DNA of 64,000 nt from Tritrichomonas musculus (lineage: Eukaryota > Parabasalia > Tritrichomonadida > Tritrichomonadidae). Shown here piece after piece: positions 12,839-28,165 of this stretch (positions are counted from its first letter, which is position 1; every line of letters starts with the position of its first letter). A model generated the notes under the pieces. The model ran no database searches, was not told the origin of the DNA, and worked only from the letters and a program-made list of their open reading frames with translations. The position numbers and the translations under genes were made by a program. The stretch is taken from assembly GCA_039105265.1 (NCBI GenBank), contig JAPFFF010000010.1, positions 186,001-250,000 on the forward strand, written 5' to 3'.

Positions 12839-14148
12839 AAACGATTTCGAAATTAAGTAAAATCAGTAAAAATTAAAGCTTAATCTCAGTTATTCTTATT
12901 CAAACGTTTCTCACAAGTGAACAGAGTTAAATAAAACACAAATCTCAAACACTTTTGTAAGATAATTAAAAACGATTTCGAAATTAAGTAAAATCAGTAA
13001 AAATTAAAGCTTAATCTCAGTTATTCTTATTCAAACGTTTCTCACAAATGAACAGAGTTAAATAAAACACAAATCTCAAACACTTTTGTAAGATAATTAA
13101 AAACGATTTCGAAATTAAGTAAAATCAGTAAAAATTAAAGCTTAATCTCAATTATTCTTAATCTAACATTTCTCACAAATGAACAGAGTTAAATAAAACA
13201 CAAATCTCAAACACTTTTGTAAGATAATTATAAACGATTTCGAAATTAAGTAAAATCAGTAAAAATTAAAGCTTAATCTCAGTTATTCTTAATCTAACAT
13301 TTCTCACAAGTGAACAGAGTTAAATAAAACACAAATCTCAAACACTTTTGTAAGATAATTATAAACGATTTCGAAATTAAGTAAAATCAGTAAAAATTAA
13401 AGCTTAATCTCAATTATTCTTATTCAAACGTTTCTCACAAGTGAACAGAGTTAAATAAAACACAAATCTCAAACACTTTTGTAAGATAATTATAAACGAT
13501 TTCGAAATTAAGTAAAATCAGTAAAAATTAAAGCTTAATCTCAATTATTCTTATTCAAACGTTTCTCACAAATGAACAGAGTTAAATAAAACACAAATCT
13601 CAAACACTTTTGTAAGATAATTAAAAACGATTTCGAAATTAAGTAAAATCAGTAAAAATTAAAGCTTAATCTCAGTTATTCTTATTCAAACGTTTCTCAC
13701 AAGTGAACAGAGTTAAATAAAACACAAATCTCAAACACTTTTGTAAGATAATTAAAAACGATTTCGAAATTAAGTAAAATCAGTAAAAATTAAAGCTTAA
13801 TCTCAGTTATTCTTATTCAAACGTTTCTCACAAGTGAACAGAGTTAAATAAAACACAAATCTCAAACACTTTTGTAAGATAATTAAAAACGATTTCGAAA
13901 TTAAGTAAAATCAGTAAAAATTAAAGCTTAATCTCAGTTATTCTTAATCTAACATTTCTCACAAGTGAACAGAGTTAAATAAAACACAAATCTCAAACAC
14001 TTTTGTAAGATAATTATAAACGATTTCGAAATTAAGTAAAATCAGTAAAAATTAAAGCTTAATCTCAATTATTCTTATTCAAACGTTTCTCACAAGTGAA
14101 CAGAGTTAAATAAAACACAAATCTCAAACACTTTTGTAAGATAATTAT
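12839..14148 (+). repeat. Ten monomers M99-M108 joining the two long segments
   Basis: M99-M101 are g1G, g1A, a3A. M102-M107 are the near-copy of M29-M34, and M108 is t:a1G. In the second long segment the counterpart of M98 (M174) is followed directly by a g3G monomer equivalent to M107, so M99-M106, eight monomers or 1048 bp, are absent there. The stretch contains two runs rich in t:a1G and g1G, the module later expanded in the 47-monomer repeat. Confidence 0.75.
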
Positions 14149-17100
14149 AAACGATTTCGAAATTAAGTAAAATCAGTAAAAATTAAAGCTTAATCTCAAT
14201 TATTCTTATTCTAACATTTCTCACAAATGAACAGAGTTAAATAAAACACAAATCTCAAACACTTTTGTAAGATAATTAAAAACGATTTCGAAATTAAGTA
14301 AAATCAGTAAAAATTAAAGCTTAATCTCAGTTATTCTTATTCAAACGTTTCTCACAAATGAACAGAGTTAAATAAAACACAAATCTCAAACACTTTTATA
14401 AGATAATTAAAAACGATTTCGAAATTAAGTAAAATCAGTAAAAATTAAAGCTTAATCTCAGTTATTCTTATTCAAACGTTTCTCACAAATGAACAGAGTT
14501 AAATAAAACACAAATCTCAAACACTTTTGTAAGATAATTAAAAACGATTTCGAAATTAAGTAAAATCAGTAAAAATTAAAGCTTAATCTCAGTTATTCTT
14601 ATTCAAACGTTTCTCACAAATGAACAGAGTTAAATAAAACACAAATCTCAAACACTTTTGTAAGATAATTATAAACGATTTCGAAATTAAGTAAAATCAG
14701 TAAAAATTAAAGCTTAATCTCAGTTATTCTTAATCTAACATTTCTCACAAATGAACAGAGTTAAATAAAACACAAATCTCAAACACTTTTGTAAGATAAT
14801 TAAAAACGATTTCGAAATTAAGTAAAATCAGTAAAAATTAAAGCTTAATCTCAGTTATTCTTAATCTAACATTTCTCACAAATGAACAGAGTTAAATAAA
14901 ACACAAATCTCAAACACTTTTGTAAGATAATTAAAAACGATTTCGAAATTAAGTAAAATCAGTAAAAATTAAAGCTTAATCTCAGTTATTCTTATTCAAA
15001 CGTTTCTCACAAATGAACAGAGTTAAATAAAACACAAATCTCAAACACTTTTGTAAGATAATTAAAAACGATTTCGAAATTAAGTAAAATCAGTAAAAAT
15101 TAAAGCTTAATCTCAATTATTCTTAATCTAACATTTCTCACAAATGAACAGAGTTAAATAAAACACAAATCTCAAACACTTTTGTAAGATAATTAAAAAC
15201 GATTTCGAAATTAAGTAAAATCAGTAAAAATTAAAGCGCAATATCAATTATTCTTATTCAAACGTTTCTCACAAATGAACAGAGTTAAATAAAACACAAA
15301 TCTCAAACACTTTTGTAAGATAATTAAAAACGATTTCGAAATTAAGTAAAATCAGTAAAAATTAAAGCTTAATCTCAATTATTCTTAATCTAACATTTCT
15401 CACAAATGAACAGAGTTAAATAAAACACAAATCTCAAACACTTTTGTAAGATAATTAAAAACGATTTCGAAATTAAGTAAAATCAGTAAAAATTAAAGCT
15501 TAATCTCAATTATTCTTAATCTAACGTTTCTCACAAGTGAACAGAGTTAAATAAAACACAAATCTCAAACACTTTTGTAAGATAATTAAAAACGATTTCG
15601 AAATTAAGTAAAATCAGTAAAAATTAAAGCTTAATCTCAATTATTCTTAATCTAACATTTCTCACAAATGAACAGAGTTAAATAAAACACAAATCTCAAA
15701 CACTTTTGTAAGATAATTATAAACGATTTCGAAATTAAGTAAAATCAGTAAAAATTAAAGCTTAATCTCAATTATTCCTATTCAAACGTTTCTCACAAAT
15801 GAACAGAGTTAAATAAAACACAAATCTCAAACACTTTTGTAAGATAATTAAAAACGATTTCGAAATTAAGTAAAATCAGTAAAAATTAAAGCTTAATCTC
15901 AGTTATTCTTATTCAAACGTTTCTCACAAGTGAACAGAGTTAAATAAAACACAAATCTCAAACACTTTTGTAAGATAATTAAAAACGATTTCGAAATTAA
16001 GTAAAATCAGTAAAAATTAAAGCTTAATCTCAGTTATTCTTATTCAAACGTTTCTCACAAATGAACAGAGTTAAATAAAACACAAATCTCAAACACTTTT
16101 GTAAGATAATTAAAAACGATTTCGAAATTAAGTAAAATCAATAAAAATTAAAGCGCAATATCAATTATTCTTATTCAAACGTTTCTCACAAGTGAACAGA
16201 GTTAAATAAAACACAAATCTCAAACACTTTTGTAAGATAATTATAAACGATTTCGAAATTAAGTAAAATCAGTAAAAATTAAAGCTTAATCTCAGTTATT
16301 CTTAATCTAACATTTCTCACAAATGAACAGAGTTAAATAAAACACAAATCTCAAACACTTTTGTAAGATAATTAAAAACGATTTCGAAATTAAGTAAAAT
16401 CAGTAAAAATTAAAGCTTAATCTCAGTTATTCTTATTCAAACGTTTCTCACAAATGAACAGAGTTAAATAAAACACAAATCTCAAACACTTTTGTAAGAT
16501 AATTAAAAACGATTTCGAAATTAAGTAAAATCAGTAAAAATTAAAGCTTAATCTCAGTTATTCTTAATCTAACATTTCTCACAAATGAACAGAGTTAAAT
16601 AAAACACAAATCTCAAACACTTTTGTAAGATAATTAAAAACGATTTCGAAATTAAGTAAAATCAGTAAAAATTAAAGCTTAATCTCAATTATTCTTATTC
16701 TAACATTTCTCACAAATGAACAGAGTTAAATAAAACATAAATCTCAAACACTTTTGTAAGATAATTATAAACGATTTCGAAATTAAGTAAAATCAGTAAA
16801 AATTAAAGCTTAATCTCAGTTATTCTTATTCAAACGTTTCTCACAAATGAACAGAGTTAAATAAAACACAAATCTCAAACACTTTTGTAAGATAATTAAA
16901 AACGATTTCGAAATTAAGTAAAATCAGTAAAAATTAAAGCTTAATCTCAGTTATTCTTATTCAAACGTTTCTCACAAATGAACAGAGTTAAATAAAACAC
17001 AAATCTCAAACACTTTTGTAAGATAATTAAAAACGATTTCGAAATTAAGTAAAATCAGTAAAAATTAAAGCTTAATCTCAATTATTCTTAATCTAACATT

Positions 17101-19781
17101 TCTCACAAATGAACAGAGTTAAATAAAACACAAATCTCAAACACTTTTGTAAGATAATTAAAAACGATTTCGAAATTAAGTAAAATCAGTAAAAATTAAA
17201 GCGCAATATCAATTATTCTTATTCAAACGTTTCTCACAAATGAACAGAGTTAAATAAAACACAAATCTCAAACACTTTTGTAAGATAATTAAAAACGATT
17301 TCGAAATTAAGTAAAATCAATAAAGATTAAATCGCAATATCAATTATTCTTATTCAAACGTTTCTCACAAGTGAACAGAGTTAAATAAAACACAAATCTC
17401 AAACACTTTTGTAAGATAATTAAAAACGATTTCGAAATTAAGTAAAATCAGTAAAAATTAAAGCTTAATCTCAGTTATTCTTAATCTAACATTTCTCACA
17501 AATGAACAGAGTTAAATAAAACACAAATCTCAAACACTTTTGTAAGATAATTATAAACGATTTCGAAATTAAGTAAAATCAGTAAAAATTAAAGCTTAAT
17601 CTCAGTTATTCTTAATCTAACATTTCTCACAAATGAACAGAGTTAAATAAAACACAAATCTCAAACACTTTTGTAAGATAATTATAAACGATTTCGAAAT
17701 TAAGTAAAATCAGTAAAAATTAAAGCTTAATCTCAATTATTCCTATTCAAACGTTTCTCACAAATGAACAGAGTTAAATAAAACACAAATCTCAAACACT
17801 TTTGTAAGATAATTAAAAACGATTTCGAAATTAAGTAAAATCAGTAAAAATTAAAGCTTAATCTCAGTTATTCTTATTCAAACGTTTCTCACAAGTGAAC
17901 AGAGTTAAATAAAACACAAATCTCAAACACTTTTGTAAGATAATTAAAAACGATTTCGAAATTAAGTAAAATCAGTAAAAATTAAAGCTTAATCTCAGTT
18001 ATTCTTAATCTAACATTTCTCACAAATGAACAGAGTTAAATAAAACACAAATCTCAAACACTTTTGTAAGATAATTAAAAACGATTTCGAAATTAAGTAA
18101 AATCAGTAAAAATTAAAGCTTAATCTCAGTTATTCTTATTCAAACGTTTCTCACAAGTGAACAGAGTTAAATAAAACACAAATCTCAAACACTTTTGTAA
18201 GATAATTAAAAACGATTTCGAAATTAAGTAAAATCAGTAAAAATTAAAGCTTAATCTCAGTTATTCTTATTCAAACGTTTCTCACAAGTGAACAGAGTTA
18301 AATAAAACATAAATCTCAAACACTTTTGTAAGATAATTGAAAACGATTTCGAAATTAAGTAAAATCAGTAAAAATTAAAGCTTAATCTCAGTTATTCTTA
18401 TTCAAACGTTTCTCACAAATGAACAGAGTTAAATAAAACACAAATCTCAAACACTTTTGTAAGATAATTAAAAACGATTTCGAAATTAAGTAAAATCAGT
18501 AAAAATTAAAGCTTAATCTCAGTTATTCTTATTCAAACGTTTCTCACAAATGAACAGAGTTAAATAAAACACAAATCTCAAACACTTTTGTAAGATAATT
18601 AAAAACGATTTCGAAATTAAGTAAAATCAGTAAAAATTAAAGCTTAATCTCAGTTATTCTTATTCAAACGTTTCTCACAAATGAACAGAGTTAAATAAAA
18701 CACAAATCTCAAACACTTTTGTAAGATAATTAAAAACGATTTCGAAATTAAGTAAAATCAGTAAAAATTAAAGCTTAATCTCAGTTATTCTTAATCTAAC
18801 ATTTCTCACAAATGAACAGAGTTAAATAAAACACAAATCTCAAACACTTTTGTAAGATAATTAAAAACGATTTCGAAATTAAGTAAAATCAGTAAAAATT
18901 AAAGCTTAATCTCAGTTATTCTTAATCTAACATTTCTCACAAATGAACAGAGTTAAATAAAACACAAATCTCAAACACTTTTATAAGATAATTATAAACG
19001 ATTTCGAAATTAAGTAAAATCAATAAAAATTAAAGCTTAATCTCAGTTATTCTTAATCTAACATTTCTCACAAATGAACAGAGTTAAATAAAACACAAAT
19101 CTCAAACACTTTTGTAAGATAATTAAAAACGATTTCGAAATTAAGTAAAATCAGTAAAAATTAAAGCTTAATCTCAGTTATTCTTAATCTAACATTTCTC
19201 ACAAATGAACAGAGTTAAATAAAACACAAATCTCAAACACTTTTGTAAGATAATTAAAAACGATTTCGAAATTAAGTAAAATCAGTAAAAATTAAAGCTT
19301 AATCTCAGTTATTCTTATTCAAACGTTTCTCACAAATGAACAGAGTTAAATAAAACACAAATCTCAAACACTTTTATAAGATAATTAAAAACGATTTCGA
19401 AATTAAGTAAAATCAGTAAAAATTAAAGCTTAATCTCAGTTATTCTTATTCAAACGTTTCTCACAAATGAACAGAGTTAAATAAAACACAAATCTCAAAC
19501 ACTTTTGTAAGATAATTAAAAACGATTTCGAAATTAAGTAAAATCAGTAAAAATTAAAGCTTAATCTCAGTTATTCTTATTCAAACGTTTCTCACAAATG
19601 AACAGAGTTAAATAAAACACAAATCTCAAACACTTTTGTAAGATAATTAAAAACGATTTCGAAATTAAGTAAAATCAGTAAAAATTAAAGCTTAATCTCA
19701 ATTATTCTTATTCAAACGTTTCTCACAAATGAACAGAGTTAAATAAAACACAAATCTCAAACACTTTTGTAAGATAATTAA
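14149..19781 (+). repeat. 43-monomer segment M109-M151, second copy of the 5.6-kb duplication
   Basis: Partner of 4455-10087 at a shift of 9694 bp, with the same order of classes throughout. The copy of the rare B' monomer is at 17293-17423, of the G130 state just before 18341, and of t:Bg3A at 18996. On the left, M108 (t:a1G) precedes it, as in M4 before M5, so this copy keeps a monomer that the first copy lacks. Confidence 0.88.
17293..17423 (+). repeat. Divergent monomer M133, class B'a1G
   Basis: Same six linked changes as the monomer at 7599, and exactly 9694 bp from it. It anchors the 74-monomer duplication because the class is so rare in the interior. Confidence 0.85.
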
Positions 19782-20043
19782 AAACGATTTCGAAATTAAG
19801 TAAAATCAGTAAAAATTAAAGCTTAATCTCAGTTATTCTTATTCAAACGTTTCTCACAAATGAACAGAGTTAAATAAAACACAAATCTCAAACACTTTTG
19901 TAAGATAATTAAAAACGATTTCGAAATTAAGTAAAATCAGTAAAAATTAAAGCTTAATCTCAATTATTCTTAATCTAACATTTCTCACAAATGAACAGAG
20001 TTAAATAAAACACAAATCTCAAACACTTTTGTAAGATAATTAA
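19782..20043 (+). repeat. Two-monomer insertion M152-M153
   Basis: Classes g1A and a3A stand between the end of the 74-monomer match (M151) and the Ca1A monomer M154, which corresponds to M78. In the first copy M77 is followed directly by M78. The length is exactly two monomers, 262 bp, so the event kept the phase. Confidence 0.75.
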
Positions 20044-22794
20044 AAACGATTTCGAAATTAAGTAAAATCAGTAAAAATTAAAGCGCAATATCAATTATTC
20101 TTATTCAAACGTTTCTCACAAATGAACAGAGTTAAATAAAACACAAATCTCAAACACTTTTGTAAGATAATTAAAAACGATTTCGAAATTAAGTAAAATC
20201 AGTAAAAATTAAAGCTTAATCTCAATTATTCTTAATCTAACATTTCTCACAAATGAACAGAGTTAAATAAAACACAAATCTCAAACACTTTTGTAAGATA
20301 ATTAAAAACGATTTCGAAATTAAGTAAAATCAGTAAAAATTAAAGCTTAATCTCAATTATTCTTAATCTAACATTTCTCACAAATGAACAGAGTTAAATA
20401 AAACACAAATCTCAAACACTTTTGTAAGATAATTATAAACGATTTCGAAATTAAGTAAAATCAGTAAAAATTAAAGCTTAATCTCAATTATTCTTATTCA
20501 AACGTTTCTCACAAATGAACAGAGTTAAATAAAACACAAATCTCAAACACTTTTGTAAGATAATTAAAAACGATTTCGAAATTAAGTAAAATCAGTAAAA
20601 ATTAAAGCTTAATCTCAGTTATTCTTATTCAAACGTTTCTCACAAGTGAACAGAGTTAAATAAAACACAAATCTCAAACACTTTTGTAAGATAATTAAAA
20701 ACGATTTCGAAATTAAGTAAAATCAGTAAAAATTAAAGCTTAATCTCAGTTATTCTTATTCAAACGTTTCTCACAAATGAACAGAGTTAAATAAAACACA
20801 AATCTCAAACACTTTTGTAAGATAATTAAAAACGATTTCGAAATTAAGTAAAATCAATAAAAATTAAAGCGCAATATCAATTATTCTTATTCAAACGTTT
20901 CTCACAAGTGAACAGAGTTAAATAAAACACAAATCTCAAACACTTTTGTAAGATAATTATAAACGATTTCGAAATTAAGTAAAATCAGTAAAAATTAAAG
21001 CTTAATCTCAGTTATTCTTAATCTAACATTTCTCACAAATGAACAGAGTTAAATAAAACACAAATCTCAAACACTTTTGTAAGATAATTAAAAACGATTT
21101 CGAAATTAAGTAAAATCAGTAAAAATTAAAGCTTAATCTCAGTTATTCTTAATCTAACATTTCTCACAAATGAACAGAGTTAAATAAAACACAAATCTCA
21201 AACACTTTTATAAGATAATTAAAAACGATTTCGAAATTAAGTAAAATCAGTAAAAATTAAAGCTTAATCTCAGTTATTCTTATTCAAACGTTTCTCACAA
21301 GTGAACAGAGTTAAATAAAACATAAATCTCAAACACTTTTGTAAGATAATTAAAAACGATTTCGAAATTAAGTAAAATCAGTAAAAATTAAAGCTTAATC
21401 TCAGTTATTCTTATTCAAACGTTTCTCACAAATGAACAGAGTTAAATAAAACACAAATCTCAAACACTTTTGTAAGATAATTAAAAACGATTTCGAAATT
21501 AAGTAAAATCAGTAAAAATTAAAGCTTAATCTCAGTTATTCTTATTCAAACGTTTCTCACAAATGAACAGAGTTAAATAAAACACAAATCTCAAACACTT
21601 TTATAAGATAATTAAAAACGATTTCGAAATTAAGTAAAATCAGTAAAAATTAAAGCTTAATCTCAATTATTCTTAATCTAACATTTCTCACAAATGAACA
21701 GAGTTAAATAAAACACAAATCTCAAACACTTTTGTAAGATAATTAAAAACGATTTCGAAATTAAGTAAAATCAGTAAAAATTAAAGCGCAATATCAATTA
21801 TTCTTATTCAAACGTTTCTCACAAATGAACAGAGTTAAATAAAACACAAATCTCAAACACTTTTGTAAGATAATTAAAAACGATTTCGAAATTAAGTAAA
21901 ATCAGTAAAAATTAAAGCTTAATCTCAGTTATTCTTAATCTAACATTTCTCACAAATGAACAGAGTTAAATAAAACACAAATCTCAAACACTTTTGTAAG
22001 ATAATTATAAACGATTTCGAAATTAAGTAAAATCAGTAAAAATTAAAGCTTAATCTCAATTATTCCTATTCAAACGTTTCTCACAAGTGAACAGAGTTAA
22101 ATAAAACACAAATCTCAAACACTTTTGTAAGATAATTAAAAACGATTTCGAAATTAAGTAAAATCAGTAAAAATTAAAGCTTAATCTCAGTTATTCTTAT
22201 TCAAACGTTTCTCACAAGTGAACAGAGTTAAATAAAACACAAATCTCAAACACTTTTGTAAGATAATTAAAAACGATTTCGAAATTAAGTAAAATCAGTA
22301 AAAATTAAAGCTTAATCTCAGTTATTCTTAATCTAACATTTCTCACAAGTGAACAGAGTTAAATAAAACACAAATCTCAAACACTTTTGTAAGATAATTA
22401 TAAACGATTTCGAAATTAAGTAAAATCAGTAAAAATTAAAGCTTAATCTCAATTATTCTTATTCAAACGTTTCTCACAAGTAAACAGAGTTAAATAAAAC
22501 ACAAATCTCAAACACTTTTGTAAGATAATTATAAACGATTTCGAAATTAAGTAAAATCAGTAAAAATTAAAGCTTAATCTCAATTATTCTTATTCTAACA
22601 TTTCTCACAAATGAACAGAGTTAAATAAAACACAAATCTCAAACACTTTTGTAAGATAATTAAAAACGATTTCGAAATTAAGTAAAATCAGTAAAAATTA
22701 AAGCTTAATCTCAGTTATTCTTATTCAAACGTTTCTCACAAGTGAACAGAGTTAAATAAAACACAAATCTCAAACACTTTTGTAAGATAATTAA
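20044..22794 (+). repeat. 21-monomer segment M154-M174, second copy
   Basis: Partner of 10088-12838 at a shift of 9956 bp. Its last six monomers (M169-M174, from 22009) are also the start of the 47-monomer higher-order repeat, so the long-segment family and the 47-monomer family share ancestry. M159-M168 also match M253-M262 at a shift of 94 monomers, that is, two 47-monomer units. Confidence 0.83.
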
Positions 22795-25700
22795 AAACGA
22801 TTTCGAAATTAAGTAAAATCAGTAAAAATTAAAGCTTAATCTCAGTTATTCTTAATCTAACATTTCTCACAAGTGAACAGAGTTAAATAAAACACAAATC
22901 TCAAACACTTTTGTAAGATAATTATAAACGATTTCGAAATTAAGTAAAATCAGTAAAAATTAAAGCTTAATCTCAATTATTCTTATTCAAACGTTTCTCA
23001 CAAGTGAACAGAGTTAAATAAAACACAAATCTCAAACACTTTTGTAAGATAATTATAAACGATTTCGAAATTAAGTAAAATCAGTAAAAATTAAAGCTTA
23101 ATCTCAATTATTCTTATTCTAACATTTCTCACAAATGAACAGAGTTAAATAAAACACAAATCTCAAACACTTTTGTAAGATAATTAAAAACGATTTCGAA
23201 ATTAAGTAAAATCAGTAAAAATTAAAGCTTAATCTCAGTTATTCTTATTCAAACGTTTCTCACAAATGAACAGAGTTAAATAAAACACAAATCTCAAACA
23301 CTTTTATAAGATAATTAAAAACGATTTCGAAATTAAGTAAAATCAGTAAAAATTAAAGCTTAATCTCAGTTATTCTTATTCAAACGTTTCTCACAAATGA
23401 ACAGAGTTAAATAAAACACAAATCTCAAACACTTTTGTAAGATAATTAAAAACGATTTCGAAATTAAGTAAAATCAGTAAAAATTAAAGCTTAATCTCAG
23501 TTATTCTTATTCAAACGTTTCTCACAAATGAACAGAGTTAAATAAAACACAAATCTCAAACACTTTTGTAAGATAATTATAAACGATTTCGAAATTAAGT
23601 AAAATCAGTAAAAATTAAAGCTTAATCTCAGTTATTCTTAATCTAACATTTCTCACAAATGAACAGAGTTAAATAAAACACAAATCTCAAACACTTTTGT
23701 AAGATAATTAAAAACGATTTCGAAATTAAGTAAAATCAGTAAAAATTAAAGCTTAATCTCAGTTATTCTTAATCTAACATTTCTCACAAATGAACAGAGT
23801 TAAATAAAACACAAATCTCAAACACTTTTGTAAGATAATTAAAAACGATTTCGAAATTAAGTAAAATCAGTAAAAATTAAAGCTTAATCTCAGTTATTCT
23901 TATTCAAACGTTTCTCACAAATGAACAGAGTTAAATAAAACACAAATCTCAAACACTTTTGTAAGATAATTAAAAACGATTTCGAAATTAAGTAAAATCA
24001 GTAAAAATTAAAGCTTAATCTCAATTATTCTTAATCTAACATTTCTCACAAATGAACAGAGTTAAATAAAACACAAATCTCAAACACTTTTGTAAGATAA
24101 TTAAAAACGATTTCGAAATTAAGTAAAATCAGTAAAAATTAAAGCGCAATATCAATTATTCTTATTCAAACGTTTCTCACAAATGAACAGAGTTAAATAA
24201 AACACAAATCTCAAACACTTTTGTAAGATAATTAAAAACGATTTCGAAATTAAGTAAAATCAGTAAAAATTAAAGCTTAATCTCAATTATTCTTAATCTA
24301 ACATTTCTCACAAATGAACAGAGTTAAATAAAACACAAATCTCAAACACTTTTGTAAGATAATTAAAAACGATTTCGAAATTAAGTAAAATCAGTAAAAA
24401 TTAAAGCTTAATCTCAATTATTCTTAATCTAACATTTCTCACAAATGAACAGAGTTAAATAAAACACAAATCTCAAACACTTTTGTAAGATAATTATAAA
24501 CGATTTCGAAATTAAGTAAAATCAGTAAAAATTAAAGCTTAATCTCAATTATTCCTATTCAAACGTTTCTCACAAATGAACAGAGTTAAATAAAACACAA
24601 ATCTCAAACACTTTTGTAAGATAATTAAAAACGATTTCGAAATTAAGTAAAATCAGTAAAAATTAAAGCTTAATCTCAGTTATTCTTATTCAAACGTTTC
24701 TCACAAGTGAACAGAGTTAAATAAAACACAAATCTCAAACACTTTTGTAAGATAATTAAAAACGATTTCGAAATTAAGTAAAATCAGTAAAAATTAAAGC
24801 TTAATCTCAGTTATTCTTATTCAAACGTTTCTCACAAATGAACAGAGTTAAATAAAACACAAATCTCAAACACTTTTGTAAGATAATTAAAAACGATTTC
24901 GAAATTAAGTAAAATCAATAAAAATTAAAGCGCAATATCAATTATTCTTATTCAAACGTTTCTCACAAGTGAACAGAGTTAAATAAAACACAAATCTCAA
25001 ACACTTTTGTAAGATAATTATAAACGATTTCGAAATTAAGTAAAATCAGTAAAAATTAAAGCTTAATCTCAGTTATTCTTAATCTAACATTTCTCACAAA
25101 TGAACAGAGTTAAATAAAACACAAATCTCAAACACTTTTGTAAGATAATTAAAAACGATTTCGAAATTAAGTAAAATCAGTAAAAATTAAAGCTTAATCT
25201 CAGTTATTCTTAATCTAACATTTCTCACAAATGAACAGAGTTAAATAAAACACAAATCTCAAACACTTTTATAAGATAATTAAAAACGATTTCGAAATTA
25301 AGTAAAATCAGTAAAAATTAAAGCTTAATCTCAGTTATTCTTATTCAAACGTTTCTCACAAATGAACAGAGTTAAATAAAACACAAATCTCAAACACTTT
25401 TATAAGATAATTAAAAACGATTTCGAAATTAAGTAAAATCAGTAAAAATTAAAGCTTAATCTCAGTTATTCTTATTCAAACGTTTCTCACAAATGAACAG
25501 AGTTAAATAAAACACAAATCTCAAACACTTTTGTAAGATAATTAAAAACGATTTCGAAATTAAGTAAAATCAGTAAAAATTAAAGCTTAATCTCAGTTAT
25601 TCTTATTCAAACGTTTCTCACAAATGAACAGAGTTAAATAAAACACAAATCTCAAACACTTTTGTAAGATAATTAAAAACGATTTCGAAATTAAGTAAAA

Positions 25701-28165
25701 TCAGTAAAAATTAAAGCTTAATCTCAATTATTCTTATTCTAACATTTCTCACAAATGAACAGAGTTAAATAAAACACAAATCTCAAACACTTTTGTAAGA
25801 TAATTAAAAACGATTTCGAAATTAAGTAAAATCAGTAAAAATTAAAGCGCAATATCAATTATTCTTATTCAAACGTTTCTCACAAGTGAACAGAGTTAAA
25901 TAAAACACAAATCTCAAACACTTTTGTAAGATAATTAAAAACGATTTCGAAATTAAGTAAAATCAGTAAAAATTAAAGCTTAATCTCAGTTATTCTTAAT
26001 CTAACATTTCTCACAAATGAACAGAGTTAAATAAAACACAAATCTCAAACACTTTTGTAAGATAATTATAAACGATTTCGAAATTAAGTAAAATCAGTAA
26101 AAATTAAAGCTTAATCTCAATTATTCCTATTCAAACGTTTCTCACAAATGAACAGAGTTAAATAAAACACAAATCTCAAACACTTTTGTAAGATAATTAA
26201 AAACGATTTCGAAATTAAGTAAAATCAGTAAAAATTAAAGCTTAATCTCAGTTATTCTTATTCAAACGTTTCTCACAAGTGAACAGAGTTAAATAAAACA
26301 CAAATCTCAAACACTTTTGTAAGATAATTAAAAACGATTTCGAAATTAAGTAAAATCAGTAAAAATTAAAGCTTAATCTCAATTATTCTTAATCTAACAT
26401 TTCTCACAAGTGAACAGAGTTAAATAAAACACAAATCTCAAACACTTTTGTAAGATAATTATAAACGATTTCGAAATTAAGTAAAATCAGTAAAAATTAA
26501 AGCTTAATCTCAATTATTCTTATTCAAACGTTTCTCACAAGTGAACAGAGTTAAATAAAACACAAATCTCAAACACTTTTGTAAGATAATTATAAACGAT
26601 TTCGAAATTAAGTAAAATCAGTAAAAATTAAAGCTTAATCTCAATTATTCTTATTCAAACGTTTCTCACAAGTGAACAGAGTTAAATAAAACACAAATCT
26701 CAAACACTTTTGTAAGATAATTAAAAACGATTTCGAAATTAAGTAAAATCAGTAAAAATTAAAGCTTAATCTCAGTTATTCTTATTCAAACGTTTCTCAC
26801 AAGTGAACAGAGTTAAATAAAACACAAATCTCAAACACTTTTGTAAGATAATTAAAAACGATTTCGAAATTAAGTAAAATCAGTAAAAATTAAAGCTTAA
26901 TCTCAGTTATTCTTAATCTAACATTTCTCACAAATGAACAGAGTTAAATAAAACACAAATCTCAAACACTTTTATAAGATAATTAAAAACGATTTCGAAA
27001 TTAAGTAAAATCAGTAAAAATTAAAGCTTAATCTCAGTTATTCTTATTCAAACGTTTCTCACAAGTGAACAGAGTTAAATAAAACATAAATCTCAAACAC
27101 TTTTGTAAGATAATTAAAAACGATTTCGAAATTAAGTAAAATCAGTAAAAATTAAAGCTTAATCTCAGTTATTCTTAATCTAACATTTCTCACAAATGAA
27201 CAGAGTTAAATAAAACACAAATCTCAAACACTTTTGTAAGATAATTAAAAACGATTTCGAAATTAAGTAAAATCAGTAAAAATTAAAGCTTAATCTCAGT
27301 TATTCTTATTCAAACGTTTCTCACAAATGAACAGAGTTAAATAAAACACAAATCTCAAACACTTTTATAAGATAATTAAAAACGATTTCGAAATTAAGTA
27401 AAATCAGTAAAAATTAAAGCTTAATCTCAATTATTCTTAATCTAACATTTCTCACAAATGAACAGAGTTAAATAAAACACAAATCTCAAACACTTTTGTA
27501 AGATAATTAAAAACGATTTCGAAATTAAGTAAAATCAGTAAAAATTAAAGCGCAATATCAATTATTCTTATTCAAACGTTTCTCACAAATGAACAGAGTT
27601 AAATAAAACACAAATCTCAAACACTTTTGTAAGATAATTAAAAACGATTTCGAAATTAAGTAAAATCAGTAAAAATTAAAGCTTAATCTCAGTTATTCTT
27701 ATTCAAACGTTTCTCACAAATGAACAGAGTTAAATAAAACACAAATCTCAAACACTTTTGTAAGATAATTATAAACGATTTCGAAATTAAGTAAAATCAG
27801 TAAAAATTAAAGCTTAATCTCAATTATTCTTAATCTAACATTTCTCACAAATGAACAGAGTTAAATAAAACACAAATCTCAAACACTTTTGTAAGATAAT
27901 TAAAAACGATTTCGAAATTAAGTAAAATCAGTAAAAATTAAAGCGCAATATCAATTATTCTTATTCAAACGTTTCTCACAAATGAACAGAGTTAAATAAA
28001 ACACAAATCTCAAACACTTTTGTAAGATAATTAAAAACGATTTCGAAATTAAGTAAAATCAGTAAAAATTAAAGCTTAATCTCAATTATTCTTAATCTAA
28101 CATTTCTCACAAATGAACAGAGTTAAATAAAACACAAATCTCAAACACTTTTGTAAGATAATTAT
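22009..28165 (+). repeat. 47-monomer higher-order repeat, unit 1 (M169-M215)
   Basis: The unit opens with t:a4G, g1G, g3G, t:a1K, t:a2A, g1G, g3G, t:a1G, t:a2A, then g1A-H, g1A, g1A, t:g3A, g3A, g1A, a3A, Ca1A and so on. M169-M205 match M216-M252 with one difference seen at scored sites (M202 is a3G, M249 g3G). From M206 the two units drift: three monomers (M253-M255) are extra in unit 2, while M212-M215 differ. The total stays 47 monomers, 6157 bp. Confidence 0.87.
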
